Position numbers and translations under genes: made by a program
The notes under the pieces: generated by a model
The model's input: only the letters and a program-made list of their open reading frames with translations
Database searches by the model: none
What the model was told of the DNA's origin: nothing
In this document: one piece after another, positions 1 to 6,132 of the stretch
Position numbering within the stretch: the first letter of the stretch is position 1
Layout: each line of letters opens with the position of its first letter
Assembly: GCA_031363055.1 (NCBI GenBank)
Contig: JANLTP010000160.1
Coordinates: 1 to 6,617 of the forward strand
Direction: 5' to 3'
Origin: JANLTP01 sp031363055
GTDB lineage: Bacteria > Pseudomonadota > Gammaproteobacteria > Burkholderiales > Burkholderiaceae_E
DNA length: 6,617 bases

Positions 1-902
1 CCGCCGCTGGCCTGGTAGTTGATTTGCAGCGCTTCAGCAGGGCCTTGCAAACTGGTCGTGTCTTCAATGTGAATCGGCGACTGTCGCTTGCCGCTGGCGC
101 AAGTACCGAACTCAGGCTTCATTTGAGCCCAGGCCTGTGGACCATGCGCACCTTCATAACCCCAGTGGGCGGCTGCGGCTGGAGCCGCTGCGCCGGGCGC
201 CGCCGTGCCGTGTGTCGCAGCCCCTTGAGACGCCACACCGGCCAAGGCAGCAGAGTGTGAAGGCCCGCCCGAACCGGACACTTTTTCCGTCAGCGCGGCG
301 GCTCGTGCCTTGATGTACTCGCGGCTGGCATTTTGATCAATCGCTTCTTCCGCAGGAGCATTACCCAAGACCTGTGCGGCCGCCAGTCTGTCGAGCGGTT
401 TGTCATGGTCCTTAGGCGCGGCGGCATGGCTGCGCGGCGGCGAGCGATGATGCGTCGCTGAGGTATGCGCTTTGTCCTTGTAGTCATGGTTGTCCTTGTG
501 TGCGCTGCCTGCAGCACCGATATCGATCTTCAGTTTCGCGCCGGTCTTCTTGTAATTCGACAGCGCCTCCTGAAGCTGTTCAACCGTCAGTTCACGAATC
601 AGCGTACTGCCACCGATCGGCGCTTTCGGCTTTGAATCGGACTTCGAATCTGACTTGGCCTCGGCTTTAGTGTCTGATTTGCTGTCTGATTTGCTCTCGG
701 ACTTGGTGTCCGACTTTGCGTCCGATTTAGCCTTGGCCTTGGCATCTGCTTTGGCAGACGTTTCGGCCTTCTCCTCCTTTTCAGCCCGCGCAGCGGCCGA
801 GGACTTCGATGACTTTGATTCAGTCTCGGCAATAACCGCTGAGACACTCAAAACGACCGATAGCGCACCGACGACAAACTTGATCAGACGATTCAGATTC
901 AT
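1..902 (-). CDS. Alpha-type carbonic anhydrase, secreted, with long N-terminal extension (partial: C-terminal part lies left of the window)
   Basis: Alpha-carbonic anhydrases are zinc enzymes that interconvert CO2 and bicarbonate, in bacteria usually in the periplasm. The gene reads leftward from the ATG at 902-900 and is open for 300 codons to the window edge. Residues 1-25 form a signal peptide (MNLNRLIK, a hydrophobic core, then AVIA before E26). Residues 26-95 are a charged Lys/Ser/Asp/Ala stretch containing a tetrapeptide repeat. Residues 100-128 look helical (LTVEQLQEALSNYKK), and 130-245 are His/Ala/Pro-rich linker. The family signature begins at residue 246: HWGYEG, GPQAW, PEFGTC, then GKRQSPIHIE at 271-280, matching the start of alpha-CA domains. 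The zinc histidines would lie beyond the window and cannot be checked. The start is supported by AAGGAA (911-916), 8 nt upstream of the ATG. It lies 111 bp downstream of the dioxygenase on the same strand, with no obvious terminator between, so co-transcription is possible. Family call is firm; the role of the extension is unknown. Confidence 0.87.
   Translation of the reverse strand, partial: MNLNRLIKFVVGALSVVLSVSAVIAETESKSSKSSAAARAEKEEKAETSAKADAKAKAKSDAKSDTKSESKSDSKSDTKAEAKSDSKSDSKPKAPIGGSTLIRELTVEQLQEALSNYKKTGAKLKIDIGAAGSAHKDNHDYKDKAHTSATHHRSPPRSHAAAPKDHDKPLDRLAAAQVLGNAPAEEAIDQNASREYIKARAAALTEKVSGSGGPSHSAALAGVASQGAATHGTAAPGAAAPAAAAHWGYEGAHGPQAWAQMKPEFGTCASGKRQSPIHIEDTTSLQGPAEALQINYQASG
633..752 (-). 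repeat. 12-bp-period tandem repeat encoding a Lys-Ser-Asp-x tetrapeptide array
   Basis: Within the carbonic anhydrase gene, residues 51-90 read as ten four-residue units with Lys at the first position: KADA, KAKA, KSDA, KSDT, KSES, KSDS, KSDT, KAEA, KSDS, KSDS. The last eight (about 633-728) are the most regular. The DNA units differ at synonymous positions (AAG/AAA, TCG/TCA/TCC, GAC/GAT), so the repeat is diverged rather than freshly duplicated, and its amino-acid pattern appears to be maintained. It is probably a disordered, highly charged spacer just after the signal peptide. Confidence 0.8.
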
Positions 903-1013
903 GGGAAGGTTCCTTGATAGCCCGGAGCATCGGCTGTTCAAGGAGCTTCTGAAGTCAATCGTTGACGAACGGCCTGCAGCGACCTCTGAACCGCTTTGGC
1001 GAACTAAGTCAAC

Positions 1014-1913
1014 TCAGTGACTGATCCCGAAGTTGGCAATCTTGCGCTCATTCGGCGGCTGCAAAATGAAATCCTGTTCGATCATGAAGAACGGCGCGCT
1101 GACGCCCCATCTTGCGGCTTCTTCGGCAGAGTCATGCCGCTCAAACTGACGCACCAGTGAATCGACCACGGCAAATACCGCATCGGATTTCAGATACGGA
1201 TCTTCGCTATCAAAGATATGTGTGATCAAAGTTGCGAAGCCCGGCGCTGAAACCATCGCGTGAACATGACCGGGGCGAAACGGATGGCGTCCCGCTGCGC
1301 GAGTCAACTCGCCGGCTGGCCCGTCAGTTGGCACCGGGTAGAACTTCGGGCGCAAGGTCTTGAACTCGTAGTAGCCTTGTGCGTCGCTTCGAAGTTTGCC
1401 ACACAGGTTGTACTCGGGCACGCTCGGATCCTGCATGTGGTAGACGCCGATCGGGTCAGCCTGCCAGACATCGACCAGCGCATTGACGATCGGCCGCCCG
1501 CTTTGATCCTTGACATGACCCTTGACCACCAACCGCGGGTAATCGGATTTCATTTGCACCAGCGAATCGCCATTCTTGTATTCGGGCGCTTTGTCAGCAA
1601 AGAATGGCCCCAGCACGGTTGACTCGGTCGCCCCGGCCGAGGTGTTGGCGTTCATCAACACCATCATGGTTGAAAGGCCCAGCAAGTCCGACAACAAGAT
1701 GAATTCCTGGCGCTTGTCGGTGCACTTTTGACCGGTCCGAGTCAGGAAGTCGATGCCCGCGAACCATTCGGCTTCGGACAGCCGAACCTCGCGCGCAAAC
1801 GCATGCAAGTGTTTGATCAATGACGCAAAAACCACACGTTGTCGGGGATCGGCCGTCTTGCCGTAGGCCTCCAGAACTTCATTGCTGAGGCGCTGTTCAC
1901 TTTCCTGGCTCAT
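1014..1913 (-). CDS. Intradiol ring-cleavage dioxygenase (hydroxyquinol/catechol 1,2-dioxygenase family)
   Basis: This cytoplasmic non-haem Fe(III) enzyme family opens catechol-type rings between the two hydroxyls; hydroxyquinol would give maleylacetate and catechol cis,cis-muconate. The 299-residue protein is complete and of normal length. Residues about 20-95 match the helical N-terminal dimerisation domain (FLTRTGQKCTDKRQEFILLS at 56-75), followed by ATESTVLGPFF at 95-105 and the beta-sandwich catalytic domain to about 285. The expected iron ligands are visible: Tyr158 (GVYHMQDP), Tyr192 (FYPVPTDGP), His216 and His218 (RPGHVHAMVSAPG), with the second-shell Arg213. THIF at 231-234 and the segment DPYLKSDAVFAVVDSLV recall hydroxyquinol 1,2-dioxygenases more than catechol-type enzymes, which usually carry a Gln in the THIF region; this is from memory. 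CGGAG (1921-1925) sits 7 nt before the ATG and supports the start. No maleylacetate reductase, muconate-pathway gene or regulator adjoins it in this window, so the substrate stays open. Confidence 0.9.
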   Translation of the reverse strand: MSQESEQRLSNEVLEAYGKTADPRQRVVFASLIKHLHAFAREVRLSEAEWFAGIDFLTRTGQKCTDKRQEFILLSDLLGLSTMMVLMNANTSAGATESTVLGPFFADKAPEYKNGDSLVQMKSDYPRLVVKGHVKDQSGRPIVNALVDVWQADPIGVYHMQDPSVPEYNLCGKLRSDAQGYYEFKTLRPKFYPVPTDGPAGELTRAAGRHPFRPGHVHAMVSAPGFATLITHIFDSEDPYLKSDAVFAVVDSLVRQFERHDSAEEAARWGVSAPFFMIEQDFILQPPNERKIANFGISH

Positions 1914-1997
1914 GTCTGTGCTCCGGTCGTTGCTGAGGTTTCTGACATCGTATCACTGCTATCGGCGAGGCTGAAATATAAGCAAGCGCACACTTTG

Positions 1998-2003
1998 TAT
2001 AAT
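1998..2003 (+). promoter_or_regulatory. Consensus -10-like TATAAT in the divergent intergenic region
   Basis: TATAAT stands in an AT-rich patch of the 242-bp divergent region. The nonamer GTATAATAC (1997-2005) is nearly its own complement, so the minus strand carries an overlapping TATTAT (2004-1999) facing the dioxygenase. I see no good -35 hexamer at 16-18 bp on either strand. It may serve a phosphate-independent promoter for pstS with a leader of roughly 145 nt, the dioxygenase, both, or neither. Confidence 0.35.
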
Positions 2004-2087
2004 ACTCGCGTAAATACAGAAGTTTTAATCCTGACTGCAGGGAAGTGAGGTCAGCACAGTTCCTCGGAGAACGGCTCGAAGACAGGG

Positions 2088-2109
2088 CTGTCACAAAGCC
2101 GTCATAGAA
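2088..2109 (+). promoter_or_regulatory. Pho box (PhoB binding site) of the pst promoter
   Basis: Two adjacent 11-bp direct repeats, CTGTCACAAAG (2088-2098) and CCGTCATAGAA (2099-2109), match the PhoB consensus unit CTGTCATAAAT. Each is 6/7 in the conserved heptamer. In known Pho promoters this element replaces the -35 hexamer, with the -10 about 10 bp downstream; here only a poor candidate (TAACCT, 2116-2121) is present, as is common for activator-dependent promoters. The site ends 46 bp before the pstS start and faces it, which implies induction of the operon by PhoB under phosphate limitation. Confidence 0.86.
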
Positions 2110-2116
2110 GACGGCT
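2097..2116 (+). promoter_or_regulatory. Inverted repeat overlapping the second Pho-box unit
   Basis: AGCCGTC (2097-2103) and GACGGCT (2110-2116) are perfectly complementary 7-mers around a 6-nt loop, ATAGAA. The left arm coincides with the conserved heptamer of the second PhoB repeat and the right arm reaches the presumed -10. A further ACGGCT at 2071-2076 could pair with the same left arm, and GACAG/CTGTC (2081-2085, 2088-2092) forms a palindrome over the first unit. The pairing is seen in the sequence; a function in DNA recognition or RNA structure is unproven. If transcription starts near 2125 the hairpin is not in the mRNA. Confidence 0.4.
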
Positions 2117-2155
2117 AACCTTCATTCAGCTTGAAACTCCTCCAGAGGAAACAAC

Positions 2156-3223
2156 ATGAACATCATGAAAAGATTACCTGCAAAAATACTCGCCGGGGCC
2201 AGCCTTGCGATGGCTGCAAGTCTGCCCACCCAAGCTGCCGAAATCACCGGTGCCGGCGCCACGTTTCCCGCACCCGTGTATGCCAAATGGGCCGAAGCCT
2301 ACAAAGCAAAGACGGGCAATTCGCTGAACTACCAGGCGATTGGCTCGGGCGGCGGCATCAAGCAGATCACTGCAAAAACGGTCGATTTCGGTGCCAGCGA
2401 CGATCCGCTTCCTGGTGCTGAGTTGACTGCCAGTGGACTGGTACAGTTCCCGGCCGTCATCGGCGGCATCGTTCCAGTTGTCAACGTTCCAGGCGTCACG
2501 CCTGGGCAAATGGTGTTGACCGGCGATATCCTGGCGGCCATCTATAGTGGTCAGATCAAGAGGTGGAACGATGCAGCGATCGCCAAGACCAATCCCAGCT
2601 TGAAATTACCGGATCAAGCCATTACGGTCGTGTATCGCTCAGATTCCTCAGGCACCACCGCCGTATTTACCGGCTACCTGGCTGAAGTATCGGCGAACTT
2701 TAAAACCGCCGTTGGCGCGGGCAAGACCGTCAATTGGCCGGCCGGCATAGGCGGTAAGGGCAATGCCGGCGTTGCCGCCAACGTCAGCAAAATTGCTGGC
2801 TCGGTCGGTTATGTCGAGTATGCGTTCGCCAAACAAAACAAACTGGCCCACACCGGCTTGGTCAACAAAGATGGCAAGACCGTGCAGCCGGACGATGTAA
2901 CGTTTGCAGCCGCTGCTGCCAAAGCAGATTGGACCACGGCCCCTGGTTTTGGCATCAGTCTGAATAATCAACCCGGCGCCAATTCCTGGCCAATCACTTC
3001 AGCCAGCTTCATTTTGATGCCTGTAGCACCTGAGAATCCTGCCCGAGCGGCCGAAGTGCTGAAGTTTTTCCGCTGGGCGCTGACCGAAGGCCAGCAATTG
3101 GCCATCGACCTTGACTATGTGCCGATGCCGAAGGAAACAGTTGGTTTGATTCAGAATTCCTGGAAATCGATCAAGACCGGTAGCGCCAGCATCGAGGCAG
3201 CGCCAGCCGTCGCCTCCAAATAA
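2156..3223 (+). CDS. pstS: PstS, periplasmic phosphate-binding protein of the Pst ABC transporter
   Basis: PstS captures inorganic phosphate in the periplasm and delivers it to the PstC-PstA channel. The 355-residue protein has an N-terminal signal peptide (MNIMKR, hydrophobic core, likely cut in TQA/AEITG after residue 27). The mature start, TGAGATFPAPVYAKWAEAY, is nearly that of E. coli PstS. By alignment from memory, the phosphate contacts are kept: Thr36 and Phe37, Ser64 in the IGSGGG loop, Asp82 in FGASDDPL, and Arg161 with Ser165-Gly166-Thr167 in YRSDSSGTT. GIGGKGNAGVAA and GSVGYVEYAFAKQN are further family hallmarks. The start at 2156 has AGAGGA (2144-2149) at normal spacing; a second in-frame ATG at 2165 would shorten the signal peptide's basic region and is less likely. 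It is first in the operon, directly behind the Pho box. The Ala-rich tail (IEAAPAVASK) is a minor variation. Confidence 0.97.
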   Translation: MNIMKRLPAKILAGASLAMAASLPTQAAEITGAGATFPAPVYAKWAEAYKAKTGNSLNYQAIGSGGGIKQITAKTVDFGASDDPLPGAELTASGLVQFPAVIGGIVPVVNVPGVTPGQMVLTGDILAAIYSGQIKRWNDAAIAKTNPSLKLPDQAITVVYRSDSSGTTAVFTGYLAEVSANFKTAVGAGKTVNWPAGIGGKGNAGVAANVSKIAGSVGYVEYAFAKQNKLAHTGLVNKDGKTVQPDDVTFAAAAAKADWTTAPGFGISLNNQPGANSWPITSASFILMPVAPENPARAAEVLKFFRWALTEGQQLAIDLDYVPMPKETVGLIQNSWKSIKTGSASIEAAPAVASK

Positions 3224-3291
3224 GGCGGGAATCAATGCTCAAAACTAATTGAGTGATTTGATTGTTACTGTAGCGACCGAAAGTTGTTAGC

Positions 3292-3316
3292 CGCGGGGCC
3301 CTTCAAGGGCTCCGCG
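3292..3316 (+). terminator. Strong GC-rich hairpin between pstS and pstC (attenuator or mRNA-stabilising element)
   Basis: The arms 3292-3302 (CGCGGGGCCCT) and 3306-3316 (AGGGCTCCGCG) pair over 11 positions with a single G-U wobble and a 3-nt loop. Only ATTT follows, rather than a long U tract, so full Rho-independent termination is unlikely. It lies 68 bp after the pstS stop. Such hairpins behind binding-protein genes commonly reduce read-through or protect the upstream mRNA, giving more PstS than membrane subunits; that role here is inference. Confidence 0.7.
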
Positions 3317-3348
3317 ATTTCGTGATCACTATTAAAAAAGCATTCAAG

Positions 3349-4359
3349 ATGACTGCGTCAGCAACACATGAGGCCAGCGATGGGGTCCCCTCGATCAAGA
3401 AGGCTGTGACACAGGCAGCGTTGGACGAGCGCCGCCTCGCAGCCCGGGTTCGCCGTTTTGCTCGTCAGGACAAGATGTTCGCGACAATCACCTTCAGCTT
3501 CGCGGCGCTGGTACTGGTCAGCCTGGCGGGAATCATTGTTTCGTTATCGGTCGAAGCATGGCCAGCGATCCGCAACTTCGGACCCAGTTTCCTGGTTGGA
3601 TTGACGTGGAGTCCGACCGATAACGTGTTCGGCGCGGTGATTGGTATTTATGGGACGCTCATCACTTCGGCCATCGCTTTGATCATCGCCGTGCCGATCA
3701 GCTTTGGAATTGCGGTTTTCTTGACCGAAACCTGCCCGCTCTGGTTGCGTCGCCCCCTGGGCACCGCCATTGAATTGCTGGCCGGCGTACCGTCCATCAT
3801 TTACGGTATCTGGGGCTTGTTCATCCTCGCTCCCCTGATGCAGACTTATGTACAACCTCTATTGGCAGCAACTGGCCTGCCTCTTTTTTCCGGAGCCCCC
3901 CTCGGAGTGGGCGTTCTTACCGCCGGCGTCGTGCTGTCGCTGATGATCGTGCCGTTTATCGCCTCGGTCATGCGTGATGTATTTGCGACCGTGCCTCCGG
4001 TGCTCAAGGAATCGGCGTACGGCATAGGCTGCACCACCTGGGAGGTGGTTCGTCACATCGTGTTGCCTTATACGAAGGTGGGGGTGATTGGCGGCATCAT
4101 GTTGGGCCTCGGCCGCGCGCTGGGCGAAACCATGGCCGTCACCTTTGTGATCGGTAACGCCAACCGACTAGCCGCCAGTTTGTTCGCGCCTGGTAATTCA
4201 ATTGCTTCGACGTTGGCCAATGAATTTGCCGAGGCTGATCCAAAGCTGCACATTCCGTCGCTCTATGCGCTCGGCCTCATCTTGTTCGTCATCACCGCTA
4301 TCGTGCTTGCGATCGCCAAATGGCTGACCGAGCGCGGTATGGTCAAGGCTGGACGTTAA
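3349..4359 (+). CDS. pstC: PstC, inner-membrane permease subunit of the phosphate ABC transporter
   Basis: PstC pairs with PstA to form the transmembrane phosphate path. From the ATG at 3349 it has 336 residues, somewhat longer than E. coli PstC (about 319) because of a charged cytoplasmic N-terminus (residues 1-42, including DERRLAARVRRFARQDK). Hydrophobic segments are visible at about 45-68, 95-125, 140-164, 186-208, 244-270 and 309-327, consistent with six helices. The ABC-permease EAA loop that contacts the ATPase is ESAYGIGCTTWEVVRHIVLP at 221-240, followed by the PstC-typical GRALGETMA (255-263). The start is uncertain: an in-frame GTG at 3322 would add nine residues (VITIKKAFK), but it lies only 5 nt behind the strong hairpin. 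Neither start has a convincing Shine-Dalgarno sequence. I prefer the ATG. The pstA start follows the stop by 16 nt. Confidence 0.95.
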   Translation: MTASATHEASDGVPSIKKAVTQAALDERRLAARVRRFARQDKMFATITFSFAALVLVSLAGIIVSLSVEAWPAIRNFGPSFLVGLTWSPTDNVFGAVIGIYGTLITSAIALIIAVPISFGIAVFLTETCPLWLRRPLGTAIELLAGVPSIIYGIWGLFILAPLMQTYVQPLLAATGLPLFSGAPLGVGVLTAGVVLSLMIVPFIASVMRDVFATVPPVLKESAYGIGCTTWEVVRHIVLPYTKVGVIGGIMLGLGRALGETMAVTFVIGNANRLAASLFAPGNSIASTLANEFAEADPKLHIPSLYALGLILFVITAIVLAIAKWLTERGMVKAGR

Positions 4360-4375
4360 TGGGTTCACTGTAATC

Positions 4376-5236
4376 ATGTCAACCACTGCCACCTCAACTC
4401 TCTATCAACGCCGCAAGATCATCAATCGTATCGGCATGGTGTTATCCATGACCGCCATGGCGCTCGGTCTTCTCGGCTTGCTTTGGATTCTCTGGACCTT
4501 GTTCTACAACGGGCTGTCGGCGCTAAGCCTGCAGTTCTTCACGAATTCGACCCCTGCGCCCGGTTCGAGCGGCGGCGGGCTCGCCAATGCCATTGTCGGC
4601 AGCTTGCTGATGGTCGGCGTCTCCACCGTGATTGCCACACCGATCGGCATTCTGGCCGGTATTTATCTGGCCGAATTTGGCAGTCAATCGAAGTTCGCGT
4701 CGCTGACCCGATTCGTGACTGACATCATGTTGTCTGCGCCATCGATCGTCATCGGCTTGTTTGTGTATGCGTTGGCGGTCGCCACGGCCGGCCACTTTTC
4801 CGGCTGGGCCGGCTCACTGGCTTTAGGCTTGATCGCGATTCCGGTCATTGTCCGCACCACCGAAAACATGTTGAATCTGGTTCCCGGTTCATTGCGCGAG
4901 GCGGCGTTCGCACTGGGCGCGCCACGATGGAAAGTGAACCTGACGGTTGCGCTGCGGGCAGTCAAGGGCGGCGTCGTCACCGGCGTTTTGCTGTCCATAG
5001 CGCGCATGATCGGTGAGACCGCGCCACTGCTTTTCACCGCCTTGAACAACCAGTTCTTCAGCGCCGACATGAGTGCTCCGATGGCGAATTTGCCGGTCGT
5101 CATTTATAACTTCGCGTTGAGCCCCTATGAAGATTGGCAAAAGCTGGCCTGGGGTGGCGCGTCGCTGATTGCTCTGATCGTACTGGGCATCAACATCTTC
5201 GCTCGAGTTGTATTTCGCGATAAACAAACGGCCTAG
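4376..5236 (+). CDS. pstA: PstA, inner-membrane permease subunit of the phosphate ABC transporter
   Basis: PstA is the second channel subunit, paired with PstC in the inner membrane and driven by PstB. The 286-residue protein is close to the usual length (about 296 in E. coli). A short basic N-terminus (YQRRKIINR) precedes the first hydrophobic segment at about 21-43. PGSSGGGLANAIVGSLLMV (62-80) is characteristic of PstA and opens the transporter domain. The EAA loop is visible as REAAFALGAPRWKVNLTVAL (174-193), followed by ARMIGETAPLLFTA (209-222), the PstA counterpart of the PstC GRALGETMA segment. The last hydrophobic stretch is about 258-281. The gene begins 16 nt after the pstC stop with no clear Shine-Dalgarno sequence, so translational coupling to pstC is likely. 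Its stop is 26 nt before pstB. Confidence 0.95.
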   Translation: MSTTATSTLYQRRKIINRIGMVLSMTAMALGLLGLLWILWTLFYNGLSALSLQFFTNSTPAPGSSGGGLANAIVGSLLMVGVSTVIATPIGILAGIYLAEFGSQSKFASLTRFVTDIMLSAPSIVIGLFVYALAVATAGHFSGWAGSLALGLIAIPVIVRTTENMLNLVPGSLREAAFALGAPRWKVNLTVALRAVKGGVVTGVLLSIARMIGETAPLLFTALNNQFFSADMSAPMANLPVVIYNFALSPYEDWQKLAWGGASLIALIVLGINIFARVVFRDKQTA

Positions 5237-5262
5237 CGTAGCTTCTTTAATCGGGACCCAGT

Positions 5263-6063
5263 ATGCAAATTCTGATGGACAAACCGGCGGATACAGCGCT
5301 CGACAGACGAGACGCAGAGATACAGGTCAATAACCTCGATTTCTATAATGGGAAAAACCAGGGACTGAAGAACGTCACCATGGATATTGCCCGTGGCCGC
5401 GTGACGGCCTTTATCGGGCCGTCGGGCTGTGGCAAGTCGACCTTGCTGCGTACTTTCAATCGCATGTACGATCTGTATCCAGGCCAGCGTGCAACTGGCG
5501 AAATTCTGCTCAATGGCAAGAATATCCTGGCCGATGAACAAGACGTCAATATGCTGCGCGCCAAGGTCGGCATGGTGTTTCAAAAGCCCACGCCGTTTCC
5601 CATGTCGATCAGCGAGAACATCGCGTTCGGTGTTCGGCTCTATGAATCACTGGATTCGCGTGCGATGCAAGAACGTATCGAATGGGCACTGCGTAAAGCC
5701 GCGCTCTGGGACGAAGTCAAGGACAAATTGAATCAGAGCGGCTTGAGTCTGTCGGGAGGTCAACAACAGCGGTTGTGTATCGCCCGAACCATTGCCGTCA
5801 AGCCGGAGGTTTTGCTCCTGGACGAACCGACCAGCGCACTCGATCCAATCTCGACCGCCAAAGTCGAAGAACTGCTCAACGAGTTGAAGCGCGACTACAC
5901 GATTGCAATCGTGACGCACAACATGCAGCAGGCCGCCCGGATATCGGACTACACCGCTTACATGTATATCGGCGAGCTCATCGAGTTCGGTAAAACCGAT
6001 CAATTGTTCCTGAAGCCCAGCAAGCAGGCCACTGAAGATTACATCACCGGCCGCTTTGGCTAG
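5263..6063 (+). CDS. pstB: PstB, ATP-binding subunit of the phosphate ABC transporter
   Basis: PstB is the cytoplasmic ATPase that binds the EAA loops of PstC and PstA and powers phosphate import. The 266-residue protein is of normal length (about 257 in E. coli) and has every nucleotide-binding motif: Walker A GPSGCGKS at 52-59, Q-loop Gln107 in VFQKPTPFPMSI, signature LSGGQQQRLCIAR at 163-175, Walker B LLLDEP at 184-189, D-loop SALD at 191-194, and switch His219 in VTHNMQQA. FQKPTPFPMSI and the Arg-Met after the Walker A helix (NRMYDL) are typical of PstB rather than other ABC ATPases. The ATG at 5263 has a modest GGGA (5253-5256) 6 nt upstream; a second ATG at 5275 is possible but has no better ribosome site. 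A 69-nt gap containing a small hairpin and a repeat separates it from phoU. Confidence 0.97.
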   Translation: MQILMDKPADTALDRRDAEIQVNNLDFYNGKNQGLKNVTMDIARGRVTAFIGPSGCGKSTLLRTFNRMYDLYPGQRATGEILLNGKNILADEQDVNMLRAKVGMVFQKPTPFPMSISENIAFGVRLYESLDSRAMQERIEWALRKAALWDEVKDKLNQSGLSLSGGQQQRLCIARTIAVKPEVLLLDEPTSALDPISTAKVEELLNELKRDYTIAIVTHNMQQAARISDYTAYMYIGELIEFGKTDQLFLKPSKQATEDYITGRFG

Positions 6064-6072
6064 GTGTCGGAC

Positions 6073-6089
6073 ACGCATTGCCCATGCGT
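6073..6089 (+). other. Small hairpin just after pstB
   Basis: ACGCAT (6073-6078) and ATGCGT (6084-6089) pair perfectly around the 5-nt loop TGCCC. It overlaps a second palindrome, GTGTC-G-GACAC (6064-6074), starting directly after the pstB stop codon. The stem is short and no U tract follows, so it is at most a weak attenuator or processing site between pstB and phoU. Confidence 0.35.
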
Positions 6090-6110
6090 TTGCTTAAACA
6101 CGGCTTAAAG
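6089..6110 (+). promoter_or_regulatory. Weak Pho-box-like direct repeat upstream of phoU
   Basis: GCTTAAA occurs at 6092-6098 and again at 6103-6109, exactly 11 bp apart, which is the spacing of PhoB half-sites. Framed as 11-mers (6089-6099 and 6100-6110), each unit matches the consensus CTGTCATAAAT at about 6 of 11 positions, mostly C and TAAA. CATAGT (6121-6126) lies 10 bp downstream, where a PhoB-dependent -10 would be. The fit is far poorer than at pstS, so this is only a candidate internal promoter for phoU. Confidence 0.22.
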
Positions 6111-6132
6111 TATCGATCGGCATAGTTTCTCC

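Noticed and set aside
24..260. Plus-strand open frame at the left edge
   Set aside because: It lies opposite the alpha-CA signature segment and shows no recognisable domain.
466..489. DYKDK in the carbonic anhydrase extension, resembling a FLAG epitope and hinting at a construct
   Set aside because: The full epitope DYKDDDDK is absent and the motif lies inside natural-looking Lys/His/Asp-rich sequence.
951..967. Short palindrome GTCAA-TCG-TTGAC between the carbonic anhydrase and dioxygenase genes
   Set aside because: A 5-bp stem without a T tract is too weak for a terminator, and nothing else marks it as an operator.
655..1020. Plus-strand open frame of about 121 codons over the carbonic anhydrase start region
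   Set aside because: Its repetitive Leu/Ser/Asp/Ala protein is the antisense reading of the Lys-Ser-Asp array. The minus-strand frame has a signal peptide, a ribosome site and a recognisable enzyme domain.
1930..1960. Minus-strand ATGTCAGAAAC, resembling one PhoB half-site upstream of the dioxygenase
   Set aside because: Neither adjacent 11-mer resembles the consensus, and PhoB normally needs two units.
4684..5103. Minus-strand open frame of about 139 codons inside pstA
   Set aside because: It is antisense to a complete, well-conserved permease gene and has no domain or ribosome site of its own.
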